Shown: positions 43,316 through 52,191, counted from the stretch's first letter. The stretch: DNA of 64,000 bases from Elusimicrobiota bacterium (GCA_016207665.1 JACQPG010000064.1:1-64000); one strand, 5' to 3'. Numbers and translations are program-made. The notes: a model not told the origin generated them from the letters alone.

Positions 43316-44961
43316 CGTGTTGACTCCTGCATCGGCGACGGCAGCAGCGGAGGCCGCGCCCGATCCTCGGGCAGGCGCTGCAATTCGACCTCGGAGACCA
43401 GGACGCTCGGGGCTATCTGAGCCACGGGCACGAAGCCCGATTCAGCCCCACACGAGAAATAATTGGAAAGGGCCGAGTCATCGGCGGCCGCGACGATGCG
43501 ATTGAGAACCACCAGGGGCGTGCCCACCATGCTGGCCCCGCGCACCAAGGTCTTGCGCCCGGTCGAACCGTCCACGCGATAGACGAGCCTCGGCCGGACC
43601 TCCAAGGTCTGGGGCGCCTCGCGGGTGTTGGGATTATCTCCGCCCTGGGCTCCGACCAGCCAAAACCCATAGGCCTTTCCCGCGCGCCGTATCAGATCGA
43701 GGAGCCTGTTCTCCAGCTCGGGTCTGGAGATTGGGTCCTCCGCCTGAACGACCAGGTTGGCCATGCGTCCGGTAGGCCTTAGCAGGGCGTCGGAGCGGCC
43801 ATGCCCGTTGGAGCGGGGGAAGCCCTTGAGAGGCCAACGCGACATCAGAAAATTGATCAATATCCCCTTATCGACCAGGACCACCGGCCTGGCCGCCACT
43901 CCCTCGGAGTCGAACTCGTAATGGCCGTGCAGGGGAACCCCTCGGAATTGCGCCAGGGTGGGATCGTCCCAGAGGCTGAGAAATTCCGGTATGATCCTCT
44001 TGCCGATCAAGTCCCGGAAGACCTGGCTCTGCCGCGGCTCCCTTTGCCTCTGGCCCTCGAGCTTATGGCCCAAGGCCTCATGAAACAGCACCCCCGTGAA
44101 TTCGGGATCCAGTATGGCCGGCGCGGCCATGGGAGCCTGGATGGGAGCATGCCTCAAAACCGCGAGCGTGCGGGCCATGTCCCGCGCCTTGGCCTCCAGC
44201 GCCTCCACGGCGGGAAGATCCTCAAGATCGCGAATGGACCAGCTTTCTTGCTGCTCAAGCCTCATCCCATCGTCGCTACGGGTAACGGCCGTCAGGGCCA
44301 GCGAGCCCGGCACATGCTCCTCCGGCGTGGCGATTCGCGTGCCCTCGCTGGTCAAGAGCAAGCGCCTGGACCCTCTCAGCCTCAACGAAGCCCGGCTATC
44401 CTGTATCTCTGGAAACTCCAAGAAAACCTTCGAGACCCTTTGCACCAGGCTTCTCGCCCGATCGTGATCGAAACGCGCGGGCGGTTGCGCCCGCGCGTGT
44501 GCCGTCGCCGGCTCGATCGAGAAGTCGTCCAAGGGCTGCTGGACGAAATCCACCATACGTCGCGCCTTTTTCTCCAAATAGCCGGCGACGGCGCTCTTAT
44601 AGGCCGCGTCGGTAAGCGACCAGAGACTTTGACGCAAAGCCCGGTTCTCCAAGGGGGCGGCCGAGTGCCAGCCTTGGAAGGCCAGCTCAGTGTTGTCGAA
44701 GTGCCTGTCTCCGTAACGCAGCTCAACGAACAAGGTCCTGGCCGAATCGTCGTATTCGTTGAGCAGATCGCCGAAATATCCGTTGACCTCCAGGCGCCTT
44801 TCGTCGACCAGCCGATAAGCGAGGAAATAGGGCGGACCGAACGGCTTTTGCCTCAAGCTGGTCATGGAGCGTTTCATCTCGGCCTGCATCTGCGAAAAGG
44901 CGGCCTCGTCCGAGGCCCTGGCCGGAGCGATCAAGAAGAGAAGGACGATGAACGCCCGCAT
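43312..44961 (-). CDS. Secreted TldD-like metallopeptidase
   Basis: A 549-residue exported protein with a signal peptide (MRAFIVLLFLIAPARAS). It belongs to the TldD/PmbA (U62) family. The zinc site is intact: His294-Glu295 and His299 in HEALGHKLEG, and a candidate third ligand Cys504 in YFSCGAESG. Cytoplasmic TldD is about 480 residues; this one has a longer N-terminus and is exported. The ATG at 44961 is used because the upstream codons fall in the GT-C gene. Known TldD/TldE pairs cleave unfolded peptides, including RiPP leaders; no precursor gene is seen here. Confidence 0.88.
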   Translation of the reverse strand: MRAFIVLLFLIAPARASDEAAFSQMQAEMKRSMTSLRQKPFGPPYFLAYRLVDERRLEVNGYFGDLLNEYDDSARTLFVELRYGDRHFDNTELAFQGWHSAAPLENRALRQSLWSLTDAAYKSAVAGYLEKKARRMVDFVQQPLDDFSIEPATAHARAQPPARFDHDRARSLVQRVSKVFLEFPEIQDSRASLRLRGSRRLLLTSEGTRIATPEEHVPGSLALTAVTRSDDGMRLEQQESWSIRDLEDLPAVEALEAKARDMARTLAVLRHAPIQAPMAAPAILDPEFTGVLFHEALGHKLEGQRQREPRQSQVFRDLIGKRIIPEFLSLWDDPTLAQFRGVPLHGHYEFDSEGVAARPVVLVDKGILINFLMSRWPLKGFPRSNGHGRSDALLRPTGRMANLVVQAEDPISRPELENRLLDLIRRAGKAYGFWLVGAQGGDNPNTREAPQTLEVRPRLVYRVDGSTGRKTLVRGASMVGTPLVVLNRIVAAADDSALSNYFSCGAESGFVPVAQIAPSVLVSEVELQRLPEDRARPPLLPSPMQESTR

Positions 44962-44965
44962 CGGC

Positions 44966-46582
44966 CTAGCGCAGCTCCCAGATCTCGGCAAGGACAGTCC
45001 CGGAATCGGAGAAGGCGCGCACCAGCACGGCCTTATCGGCCAGAAAACGCTTGAGCTCCGCGTCGGAGCCGATGGCGGGCGAGTTCATGATCACGACGGT
45101 ACCCCTGCTCTTCTCCATCCGCGCCATCAAGCTCGGCATCTCTCCCGCGTCATAGAGGAAAGAATCCACCTTCATCCCGGCCTTCTGACAGGCCAGCGCG
45201 CCGTAACCGTGCAGATAGATCGGGGGCTTGACTCCGGGGCTGGAAAGCGCGGCCAGGACCTCTCGGCCGGTCCTGTCGAGGTCCGGGGAAAGCGCGGAGT
45301 AGGTATATTCCACCGAATAGAACAGCGAATACGCCAAACCCAGGCCGATCAACGAGGCGCGGGCCTTGGCGCCGCGCAGGGCCAGAGCGGCGCACGCGAT
45401 GAAGGCGAAGAGAACGGCCGCCGGCTTGACGTAGAACGAGAGCGAGGGCCCGAAGAATATCCGAACGGGCAAGAATCGGAAAAGCCCCTCCCAAGATCCG
45501 TTCAACCGAGGATGTATCGGCTGCACGGAATAGGAGCCTGCCCACGTGAGCAAGGCCAAGACCGCCATAAAAGCCGCGCTCCAGGCAGCCGCGCGAGCCG
45601 CCTCGCCGCGTTCGATCGAGGCCGCGGTGATGATCGCCAGCAAAGGCAGCACGGCGGTCCAATAGATCACCAGCTTATGGGGATTGAGAAGCAGGCATAT
45701 CCCGGCCATGTAAACCAGGCACAACCAGAGCGGAAGGGCGAGCCTTCTCCGACTCTCCTTGGAAATCAGGCCTGAGACCAGGCCCCAGCAGAACAAAGGG
45801 CCCATGAAAATGAGGGCCTTGGAAAAACTGTTGAGATAAAGCCTAAGGCCGGCCGGCGTGGACAACGATCCCAGCCGCGCGGCCATGCCCTCCAGAGTGC
45901 CGCCGCCCTTGCTCAAGGCGAGCTGGAAGTGTCCGGGAAAGGACACGGCGTAGATAGAGAACATCGCCAAACCCACGGCAAAGATGAACCCCATGGCCAT
46001 GGCGGCCCGCTTCGCCCCTCTTTCTTGGGCGCAGTGCGCGGCGATGGCCACAAGCACTAAGCTCGCCGATAAACTGGAAAGCCACAGCAATCCGAAGCAA
46101 AGTCCGGCCAGAACCAAGGACCCCAGGCTCCCGCCTTCCAACCAACTCCAGTAGAACCAACAGAGGCCGCATACCAGCAAGGCGAAAACCGCTCCATAGA
46201 TATCGAGTTGCGCCGCGACGAAGACGCTCCAGGGACTGAGCGCGAGCAAGCCAGCGGCCCAAAGCCCCTTCTCCGTTCCCAGAAGGCGCCGGCCAAGAAT
46301 CCACGTGAAACCCAGGGTGCCCAGGCTGAAGAGGAACGGCACCAGCCTGAGCCATTCCCAACCGAACACAGCCATGCCGGCCTTGAGCAGGAGTCCGAAG
46401 AGTATTGGCTGCCCGTTTCCCCGAAAGGTCCCCACGGGGGCGAGAGCCTCCCGCACGAAAAAATCGTCGTCGCCGAAATACGGGTAATCCAGCAACGGCG
46501 CGCGCAGGGCCAGGAAGGCCGCCAGCGTCGCGAGAAAGCCCAGCAGGGGCCCCCGCCTCAGAATATGTTCTTGAGCAGGCAC
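44966..46582 (-). CDS. Multi-pass GT-C/GT39-like glycosyltransferase
   Basis: A 538-residue membrane protein with about 11 helices and a C-terminal soluble region ending in an Asp/Glu-rich segment. The first loop reads PYFGDDDFFVREALAPVG, a good GT-C acidic motif. The start is uncertain: no ATG precedes helix 1, GTG at 46582 gives a 25-base overlap with the GT2 gene, and a rarer CTG at 46561 would give the CTGA overlap common here. The ORF-track start at 46690 is too far inside the neighbour. Confidence 0.72.
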   Translation of the reverse strand: MPAQEHILRRGPLLGFLATLAAFLALRAPLLDYPYFGDDDFFVREALAPVGTFRGNGQPILFGLLLKAGMAVFGWEWLRLVPFLFSLGTLGFTWILGRRLLGTEKGLWAAGLLALSPWSVFVAAQLDIYGAVFALLVCGLCWFYWSWLEGGSLGSLVLAGLCFGLLWLSSLSASLVLVAIAAHCAQERGAKRAAMAMGFIFAVGLAMFSIYAVSFPGHFQLALSKGGGTLEGMAARLGSLSTPAGLRLYLNSFSKALIFMGPLFCWGLVSGLISKESRRRLALPLWLCLVYMAGICLLLNPHKLVIYWTAVLPLLAIITAASIERGEAARAAAWSAAFMAVLALLTWAGSYSVQPIHPRLNGSWEGLFRFLPVRIFFGPSLSFYVKPAAVLFAFIACAALALRGAKARASLIGLGLAYSLFYSVEYTYSALSPDLDRTGREVLAALSSPGVKPPIYLHGYGALACQKAGMKVDSFLYDAGEMPSLMARMEKSRGTVVIMNSPAIGSDAELKRFLADKAVLVRAFSDSGTVLAEIWELR

Positions 46583-47232
46583 AGGAAGAAACGGTGCCCG
46601 ATCTTCCAGGGGCTGATCTTGGACACACCGTATTTGCGGGCGTATTCGTGCGTGGGCACGTTCACCACGCGGAAGCCGCGCTTGAGGCATTTCATGACCA
46701 TCTCATGCTCGACCGCCGCGGAACTCTCCACCAAACCCAGGCCGCGCGCCACTTCGGTCTTTATGGCGCGATAGCAGTTCAAGGTGTCGGTTAGATTCGC
46801 GTCCCAGCGCCAATTGATGACGCTATTGATGAAGATATTCCCGGCGGTCCTGAAGAGCTGCATGAAATTGACGCTGATCTCGTCGCTGCCGCCGCTGTAG
46901 CGACTGCCGATGACCATATCCGCCCGGCCCTCGATGATCGGGGCGACCAGGGCGTCCCACTGAGCCACGTCGTCGGACCCGTCCGCGTCCATGAACACGA
47001 CGATGTCCCCGGAGACGGCCTCGATAGCCTCCCTCTGCGCCGCTCCCTTGCCGCGGCCGCTGTCGCACAAGAGCTTCGCCCCGTGGGAAAGGGCGATCTC
47101 GGGAGTCCTGTCCTTGGAATGGCCGTCCATGACTATCAGCTCCGATGCCTTGCCCTTGACGGCCCCCAGCACCTCGCCCAGAGTATTTTCCTCGTCCTTG
47201 GCGAATACCACTATCGAGACTTTAGGAGGCAT
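46558..47232 (-). CDS. DPM1-like GT2 glycosyltransferase
   Basis: A 224-residue GT2 enzyme: VSIVVFAKDEENTLGEVL at the start, VMDGHSKDRTPEIA, GKGAAQREAIEA, metal site FMDADGSDDVAQ, then IGSRYSGGSDEIS and NCYRAIKTEVA. The YGVSKISPWKIGHRF tail fits polyprenyl-phosphate hexose synthases. It overlaps the SDR gene by 11 bases and is followed by a GT-C gene, another donor-maker/user pair. Confidence 0.88.
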   Translation of the reverse strand: MPPKVSIVVFAKDEENTLGEVLGAVKGKASELIVMDGHSKDRTPEIALSHGAKLLCDSGRGKGAAQREAIEAVSGDIVVFMDADGSDDVAQWDALVAPIIEGRADMVIGSRYSGGSDEISVNFMQLFRTAGNIFINSVINWRWDANLTDTLNCYRAIKTEVARGLGLVESSAAVEHEMVMKCLKRGFRVVNVPTHEYARKYGVSKISPWKIGHRFFLCLLKNIF

Positions 47233-48205
47233 GGATATTTCTCCGATACCAATCGATGGTGCGTTTGAGGCCTTCGCGCAACGGCACTCGGGCCTGGAAA
47301 CCCGCCTTGAGCCTGGCCTTGGCGGTGTCGCAATTGCGCCGCGCCTGTCCCGAGGGCTTGGAGGGGTCGAATCTCACCTTGGCGCCGGAGCCGCACAGCT
47401 CCCGCACCAGCGCCACCAGGTCGCGGATCGAGATCTCCTCGTCCGTTCCCAGGTTCACGGGGTCGCATTCCGCGTACCTCTCCGTGATCTCCACGAGGCC
47501 CCGGGCGAAATCCTCGACGAACAAGAAAGCTCGGGTCTGGGAGCCGTCGCCCCAGACCGTCACAGGGTCCTCGCCCGAGACGAATCTGCGTATCAAGCTG
47601 GGGATGACATGAGCCGAGTCCTCGTCGAAGCGGTCTCGCGGCCCATAGCAATTGTAAGGCCGCACTATCGCCGAACGAAGCCCGAACTCCTTGCGCATGG
47701 CCATGGCCTCGTACTCCGCCATACGCTTGGCCCAGCCATAACCGTCGTTGGCCTGGTCCGGGCAACCGGAGAACCCCTCCGATTCGGGGGTCGGGATGGT
47801 GCAGCCCGAGGGATAGACGCAGGCCGAGCTGACCACCAGCACTCGCTCGACCCCGGCCTTCTGCGCGGCCTCCAAGATGAAGCTTGTCATTCGGACGTTC
47901 TCGCGGAACATCGTTGCCGGATGCGCCTGATTATAGGCGACCCCCCTGACCCGGGCGGCCAGATGCATCACCACATCCTGCCCCGAGCACAATCCATCGC
48001 ATTGCCGCGGATCACCCAAATCCACTTTCTCCACCTTGATCCGATCTGCTACGGCCGCTAGATTGTCCGGGCCGCTGTGCGAGAAATTGTCGGCCGCCGT
48101 CACCCTTGCGTCCTTGCCGGCGGCCAAAAGCTGCTCGATCAAATGGCTGCCCACGAAGCCGGAGCCGCCCGTGACGAGAACCTTCTTGCCGTCCCAAAAT
48201 GACAC
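47222..48205 (-). CDS. Extended SDR, GDP-L-fucose synthase-like
   Basis: A 327-residue SDR: KVLVTGGSGFVGSHL, VVSSACVYPSG and YGWAKRMAEYEA (YxxxK), then RPYNCYGPRDRFDEDSAHVIPSLI, as in WcaG/Fcl-type epimerase-reductases and GDP-mannose epimerases. GTG start at 48205, preceded by AGGTAGG; the ORF-track start lies in the upstream gene. Five bases separate it from the stop of the lysine-less DegT gene, suggesting they act on the same nucleotide sugar. Confidence 0.83.
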   Translation of the reverse strand: MSFWDGKKVLVTGGSGFVGSHLIEQLLAAGKDARVTAADNFSHSGPDNLAAVADRIKVEKVDLGDPRQCDGLCSGQDVVMHLAARVRGVAYNQAHPATMFRENVRMTSFILEAAQKAGVERVLVVSSACVYPSGCTIPTPESEGFSGCPDQANDGYGWAKRMAEYEAMAMRKEFGLRSAIVRPYNCYGPRDRFDEDSAHVIPSLIRRFVSGEDPVTVWGDGSQTRAFLFVEDFARGLVEITERYAECDPVNLGTDEEISIRDLVALVRELCGSGAKVRFDPSKPSGQARRNCDTAKARLKAGFQARVPLREGLKRTIDWYRRNIHAS

Positions 48206-48210
48206 GGAGC

Positions 48211-49440
48211 CTACCTGCGCCGGAAATAATCGTGGATGCATTCCACGATATAGTCCAAGTCTCGGCGGCTCAGATATTGGTGGCAGCCTATGTAGAACGC
48301 GCTGCGGTTGAGCCAGCGGGCCACGGGATAGTCCTTCTCAAGGTCACCGTACATCCTCTTATAGACGGGCTGGTTGATCAACGGCATGAGATCCCGCGTC
48401 TCGATATCGTGCTCCTCGAGGAAGTTCACCAGCCCGGTCTTATCCTCGCTGCGCAAGGCCAAACCATACATCATGAACATATGATCCCGGTCAGCGGGGA
48501 CGCTGGGCAATTGAAGACGATCCTGAAGATCCTTGAGGCCATCGCTCAACCGCCGGGCGTTGGCCTGGCGGGCCTTGATGATGGCGCCGCGACCCTCGAA
48601 CTGGCCCAGTCCTATGGCGGCCTCCAGCTCGGTGGCCCTGAAGCTGTGGCCTACCGAGATAAACGAAAACCTCTTGGCGACTATCTCCTTGAGACGCTCG
48701 CCCTTGACGCCCTGGTCGTCGTCGATGCTGATATAGATCGAATCCCGACCGTGATTCATCAGGCTGCGCAAGCGCACCGCGAGATCGGGCGACTGGGTGA
48801 CGGCCAGTCCCCCCACGCCGGTGACTATGTAATGGGCAATGTAGGTCGAAAAACAACCGATATCTCCCATGGAGCCCACCATGCGACCCTTATAGCGTGC
48901 GAACATGGTCTCGCATGAGTCCTCTATGATCTTAAGCCCGCGCTCGCGGGCCAGCTCCAAAATAGGGTCCATGTCGCAAGGCAGACCCAAAAGATGCACC
49001 GGGATGATGGCGCGGGTGCGCGGGGTGACGCGTCTTTCCAAGAGCGTTGGATCGAGATTATAGGTGGCCTTGTCCACGTCGACGAAGACAGGCTTCATGC
49101 CATTGTGCAGCACGATGTTTGATGTGGCGACGAAGGTGACCGCCGGGACCAGCACCTCGTCGCCGTCCCGCCATCCCTCTTGCTCCTTGAGGGCCGCCAG
49201 GGCCACATGAAGGGCGCTGGTTCCCGAATTGCAGAAAAGCCCGAATCGGCACGAGTGGGCCCGGGCGAATTCCTCCTCGAAGCGGCGGGTCAGGGGCCCA
49301 TAGGACAAACGGTTGGAGGCGATCACCTGCCGCAGATATTTCTTCTCCCTGGCTCCCAGCACGATGCCGCCGACGCCGATTTGGCTCTTAAGGCCGGCTG
49401 GGCGGGATGGGCGCGGGGTTTTCACGGGCGCGATTGTCAT
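48211..49440 (-). CDS. DegT-family protein with His in place of the PLP lysine (3-dehydratase-like)
   Basis: A 409-residue member of the DegT/DnrJ/EryC1 fold. Where aminotransferases have SFYPGK it reads FSTYIAHYIVTGVGG, so the Schiff-base Lys is His. The same change and the ED(N/S)C and GD-I-x blocks are found in PMP-dependent 3-dehydratases (RfbH/E1, ColD), which remove the 3-hydroxyl of a 4-keto-6-deoxy sugar. The family assignment rests on these motifs. The ATG at 49440 follows a GGCGG stretch; the longer ORF overlaps the divergent SDR gene. Two Fcl-like SDR genes flank it. Confidence 0.82.
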   Translation of the reverse strand: MTIAPVKTPRPSRPAGLKSQIGVGGIVLGAREKKYLRQVIASNRLSYGPLTRRFEEEFARAHSCRFGLFCNSGTSALHVALAALKEQEGWRDGDEVLVPAVTFVATSNIVLHNGMKPVFVDVDKATYNLDPTLLERRVTPRTRAIIPVHLLGLPCDMDPILELARERGLKIIEDSCETMFARYKGRMVGSMGDIGCFSTYIAHYIVTGVGGLAVTQSPDLAVRLRSLMNHGRDSIYISIDDDQGVKGERLKEIVAKRFSFISVGHSFRATELEAAIGLGQFEGRGAIIKARQANARRLSDGLKDLQDRLQLPSVPADRDHMFMMYGLALRSEDKTGLVNFLEEHDIETRDLMPLINQPVYKRMYGDLEKDYPVARWLNRSAFYIGCHQYLSRRDLDYIVECIHDYFRRR

Positions 49441-49451
49441 TTTCCGCCAAA

Positions 49452-49461
49452 ATGGTAACAT
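49452..49461. promoter_or_regulatory. Overlapping divergent -10 boxes
   Basis: Only 33 bases separate the start codons at 49440 (-) and 49474 (+). TAACAT (49456-49461) serves the plus gene, with TTGTCA 16 bases upstream as a good -35; TACCAT (49457-49452 on the minus strand) lies 11 bases before the minus gene. The two boxes share two bases, so the promoters should compete for polymerase. Confidence 0.4.
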
Positions 49462-49473
49462 AAAAAAAGTGAA

Positions 49474-50448
49474 ATGACTGAGCGCAGCGGAAGCGGATTT
49501 TGGACGGCTCAGCGCGTCCTGGTCACCGGGGGCCGGGGGTTTCTCGGCTCGCATGTCGTCGAACGCCTCAAGGCTCTCCGCCCCAAGGTCTTGATAGTTC
49601 CGAGCCGCCGAGACTGCGACCTGACCTCCCTGCCGGCCGTCGAGTCGCTCATCAAAAAGGAAAGGCCCAGCATGGTCATCAACCTGGCCGCTGTTTGCGG
49701 AGGTATAGGAGCCAATCAGGCTGAACCCGGGCGCTTTTTCTACGAGAATATCATCATGGGCGCCCAACTCATGGACGCCTCTCGACGCCTCGGCGTCGAA
49801 AAACTGCTCCAGGTGGGCACGGTCTGCTCCTACCCTAAACATACCCCGGTTCCTTTTGAGGAAGAGTCATTATGGGACGGCTACCCCGAGGAGACCAACG
49901 CCCCTTATGGAATAGCCAAAAAGGCGCTCCTGGTCCAGGCTCAGGCGTATCGGCAGCAATACGGATTCAACGCCATCTATATCATCCCCATCAATCTCTA
50001 CGGCCCGGGCGATCACTTCAACCTTAAAACATCGCATGTGATCCCGGCCCTGATTCGTAAATGCGCCACCGCCGCCGAGACCAGCGCTCGCTCCATCGAA
50101 TGCTGGGGAACCGGGAAAGCCACCCGGGAATTCCTCTACGTGGAGGACGCGGCGCGGGGACTCTTGATGGCCGCCGAGCGCTACAATAAACCGGCCCCGA
50201 TCAATCTTGGTTTCGGCGGAGAAATCTCGATCAAGGAGTTGGTCGAGCTCATAGCGAAGCTTACTGGCTTCAAGGGAGAGATACTTTGGGATAGCCGCAA
50301 GCCCGACGGCCAGCCTCGTCGGCATCTGGAGGTCTCCAAGGCGCTCAAGGAGTTCGGCTTCAAGGCGGAGACAAGCCTCGAGGAAGGGCTCAAGAAAACC
50401 GTCGCATGGTATCGCAGCCAGGTCAAGGCCGGGGCCTTGACTGAGTGA
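49474..50448 (+). CDS. Extended SDR, GDP-L-fucose synthase-like
   Basis: A 324-residue Fcl/WcaG-like SDR: VLVTGGRGFLGSH, VINLAAVCGGIGANQAEPG, the VGTVCSYPKHTPVPF block, YGIAKKALLVQAQAY (YxxxK) and PINLYGPGDHFNLKTSHVIPALIRK. These features fit GDP-4-keto-6-deoxymannose 3,5-epimerase/4-reductase, or a relative such as colitose synthase. It is divergent from the 3-dehydratase-like gene and ends in a one-base overlap (TGATG) with the propeller-thioredoxin gene. No GDP-mannose 4,6-dehydratase is present in the window. Confidence 0.87.
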   Translation: MTERSGSGFWTAQRVLVTGGRGFLGSHVVERLKALRPKVLIVPSRRDCDLTSLPAVESLIKKERPSMVINLAAVCGGIGANQAEPGRFFYENIIMGAQLMDASRRLGVEKLLQVGTVCSYPKHTPVPFEEESLWDGYPEETNAPYGIAKKALLVQAQAYRQQYGFNAIYIIPINLYGPGDHFNLKTSHVIPALIRKCATAAETSARSIECWGTGKATREFLYVEDAARGLLMAAERYNKPAPINLGFGGEISIKELVELIAKLTGFKGEILWDSRKPDGQPRRHLEVSKALKEFGFKAETSLEEGLKKTVAWYRSQVKAGALTE

Positions 50449-52184
50449 TGCTCTCGAGCCTTCCCGTCACGCTCGCGCTTCAAGCGGCCCTTCTCGCCGC
50501 CCCGGCCGCCCCGGTCGATCTCTCAGCCAAGCTCGCCGAGCTGCCGGTCGCGAGCGCCGCGGGCGCGATGTCTCCCCGGCTTTCCCAAAACGGAGACGAG
50601 ATCATACTGAGCTGGCTTGAGCCCATCGAGGGCGCCCCGGCCGAGCTCAAGGACGACGCCTTCGAGCTCAAATGGGGCCGGCTTTCCGCCTCCTCGGGCT
50701 GGTCGCGGCCTCTTTCAGCGGCCAAGTCCCTTCGCATGTTCGCCAACACCGCGGACATGCCCTCGGTATTTCCAGCGAAAGGAATCTTTTTCGCCCACTG
50801 GCTTGAGAAGATCAACGAACAGCCCTATGCCTATGACGCGTTGATCGCCCAAAGCCGAGACGGCGGCCGGACCTGGCGCCATCTCGGCAGCCTCAGGCGG
50901 GATTCGGGCCGCAAGGAGAACAACTACGACGGGTTCCTTTCCTTCCTCCCGGAAGGCGGCTCCGCGCGCGCTTTTTGGATCGACGGACGCAATGACAGGG
51001 GTGAGGAGGACAATTACCAGTTGAGAACCGCGAAGATCGCGACCAGCTTGCGCGAGGAAGCGGTTCTCGACGGATCGACCTGCTCCTGCTGCGATATAGG
51101 CTCGGCTCTCACGGACAAGGGACCCGTGGTGGTCTACCGCGGCCGCAGGGATGGAGATATCCGGGACATCCATATCGTCGCCCGCAAGGGCTCGGGCTGG
51201 TCTCAACCACGGCCCGTGCATACAGACGGCTGGCAGATCGCGGGCTGCCCGGTCAACGGCCCGCAAGCGGCGGCGTCCGGTCCGCTGCTGGCGGTCGCCT
51301 GGTTTTCGGGCGCCGGGGGAAGGGATTCGGTGAAGCTCGCATTTTCGCGGGACTCCGGCCAGACATTCGCGCCACCCCTCGAGCTCGACGATCTCTCCCC
51401 CGGAGGCCCTATCGGCCGCGTGGACGTCGCGCTAGCCGGGGGCGAGGCCTTCGTCTCCTGGCTGGGGCGCGCGGACGAGTCCGGCCAGGGCGTTCTCTTT
51501 CTGCGGCGCGTCTCGCCTTCCGGCCTGGCCAGCCCCATCGTCAGGATGATGCCCATCGACGCGGGCTGGCGCTCGGGCTTTCCTCAGCTAGTCGCGCGCA
51601 AGGACGAGCTGCTGTTGGCATGGACGGGCCTTCCGGACAAGGAAGACGCTCCGACCCTGGGCGTGCGGACCGCCCGGCTGGCCCTGCGCGACATCCCTCC
51701 AGCCACCGGAATCCCACCCTCGACCACTCCATCGGCCGCCTTGAGTGCCGATGAGATCATGAAAACGTCGTTCAAGGACTTGGCCGGCAAAGAGACCCGC
51801 TTCTCCGACCTGGGCGGTAAGCTGCTCCTGGTCAGCCTTTGGGCCACCTGGTGCGAGCCCTGCCATAAGGAACAAGCCGAGCTTGCCGAGCTCCATCGCC
51901 TCTATTCCGCGAAAGGACTTTCCATCATCGGCATCAACCTCGACCTAAGAAGACATCGCGCCAAGGTGGAGAGCTTCGTCAAGGAAAGAAGCCTTCCCTA
52001 CGCCGTCTGGCTCGATCCCAAGAGCAAGGCCCTGAGCCTCTTCGCGACCAACGGGGTACCCTCCACCTTCCTCATGAACCCCAAGGGCGAGATACTATTC
52101 CGCAAGACCGGCTTCCTCAGGCTCATAGGGTCGGAACTGGAAAAGACTATCGCCCGATCGCTCAGCGCGGCTCCTCGCCCATAG
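50448..52184 (+). CDS. Exported sialidase-like propeller fused to a TlpA-like thioredoxin
   Basis: A 578-residue exported protein with a signal peptide (about 1-20). Residues about 30-420 resemble a sialidase-type beta-propeller with Asp-box-like repeats (SRDGGRTWRHLG, SRDSGQTFAPP), and carry CSCC and the DGWQIAGCPVNGP segment seen in a family of sialidase-like proteins of unknown role. Residues about 440-575 are a TlpA/ResA-like thioredoxin with active site WCEPC and cis-Pro GVPST. Such a fusion would place a thiol-disulfide enzyme beside a Cys-rich propeller; CcdA (9978) could supply electrons. GTG at 50445 is an alternative start. Confidence 0.82.
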   Translation: MLSSLPVTLALQAALLAAPAAPVDLSAKLAELPVASAAGAMSPRLSQNGDEIILSWLEPIEGAPAELKDDAFELKWGRLSASSGWSRPLSAAKSLRMFANTADMPSVFPAKGIFFAHWLEKINEQPYAYDALIAQSRDGGRTWRHLGSLRRDSGRKENNYDGFLSFLPEGGSARAFWIDGRNDRGEEDNYQLRTAKIATSLREEAVLDGSTCSCCDIGSALTDKGPVVVYRGRRDGDIRDIHIVARKGSGWSQPRPVHTDGWQIAGCPVNGPQAAASGPLLAVAWFSGAGGRDSVKLAFSRDSGQTFAPPLELDDLSPGGPIGRVDVALAGGEAFVSWLGRADESGQGVLFLRRVSPSGLASPIVRMMPIDAGWRSGFPQLVARKDELLLAWTGLPDKEDAPTLGVRTARLALRDIPPATGIPPSTTPSAALSADEIMKTSFKDLAGKETRFSDLGGKLLLVSLWATWCEPCHKEQAELAELHRLYSAKGLSIIGINLDLRRHRAKVESFVKERSLPYAVWLDPKSKALSLFATNGVPSTFLMNPKGEILFRKTGFLRLIGSELEKTIARSLSAAPRP

Positions 52185-52191
52185 ACGTTGG

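Noticed and set aside
43312-44991. Nearby RiPP precursor for the TldD/TldE-like pair
   Set aside because: No small ORF with a signal or leader-like N-terminus and sensible spacing was found between or beside these genes; the gaps are a few bases only.
48211-49842. 543-residue reading of the DegT homologue
   Set aside because: The extension is antisense to the divergent SDR gene; family alignment begins after the ATG at 49440.
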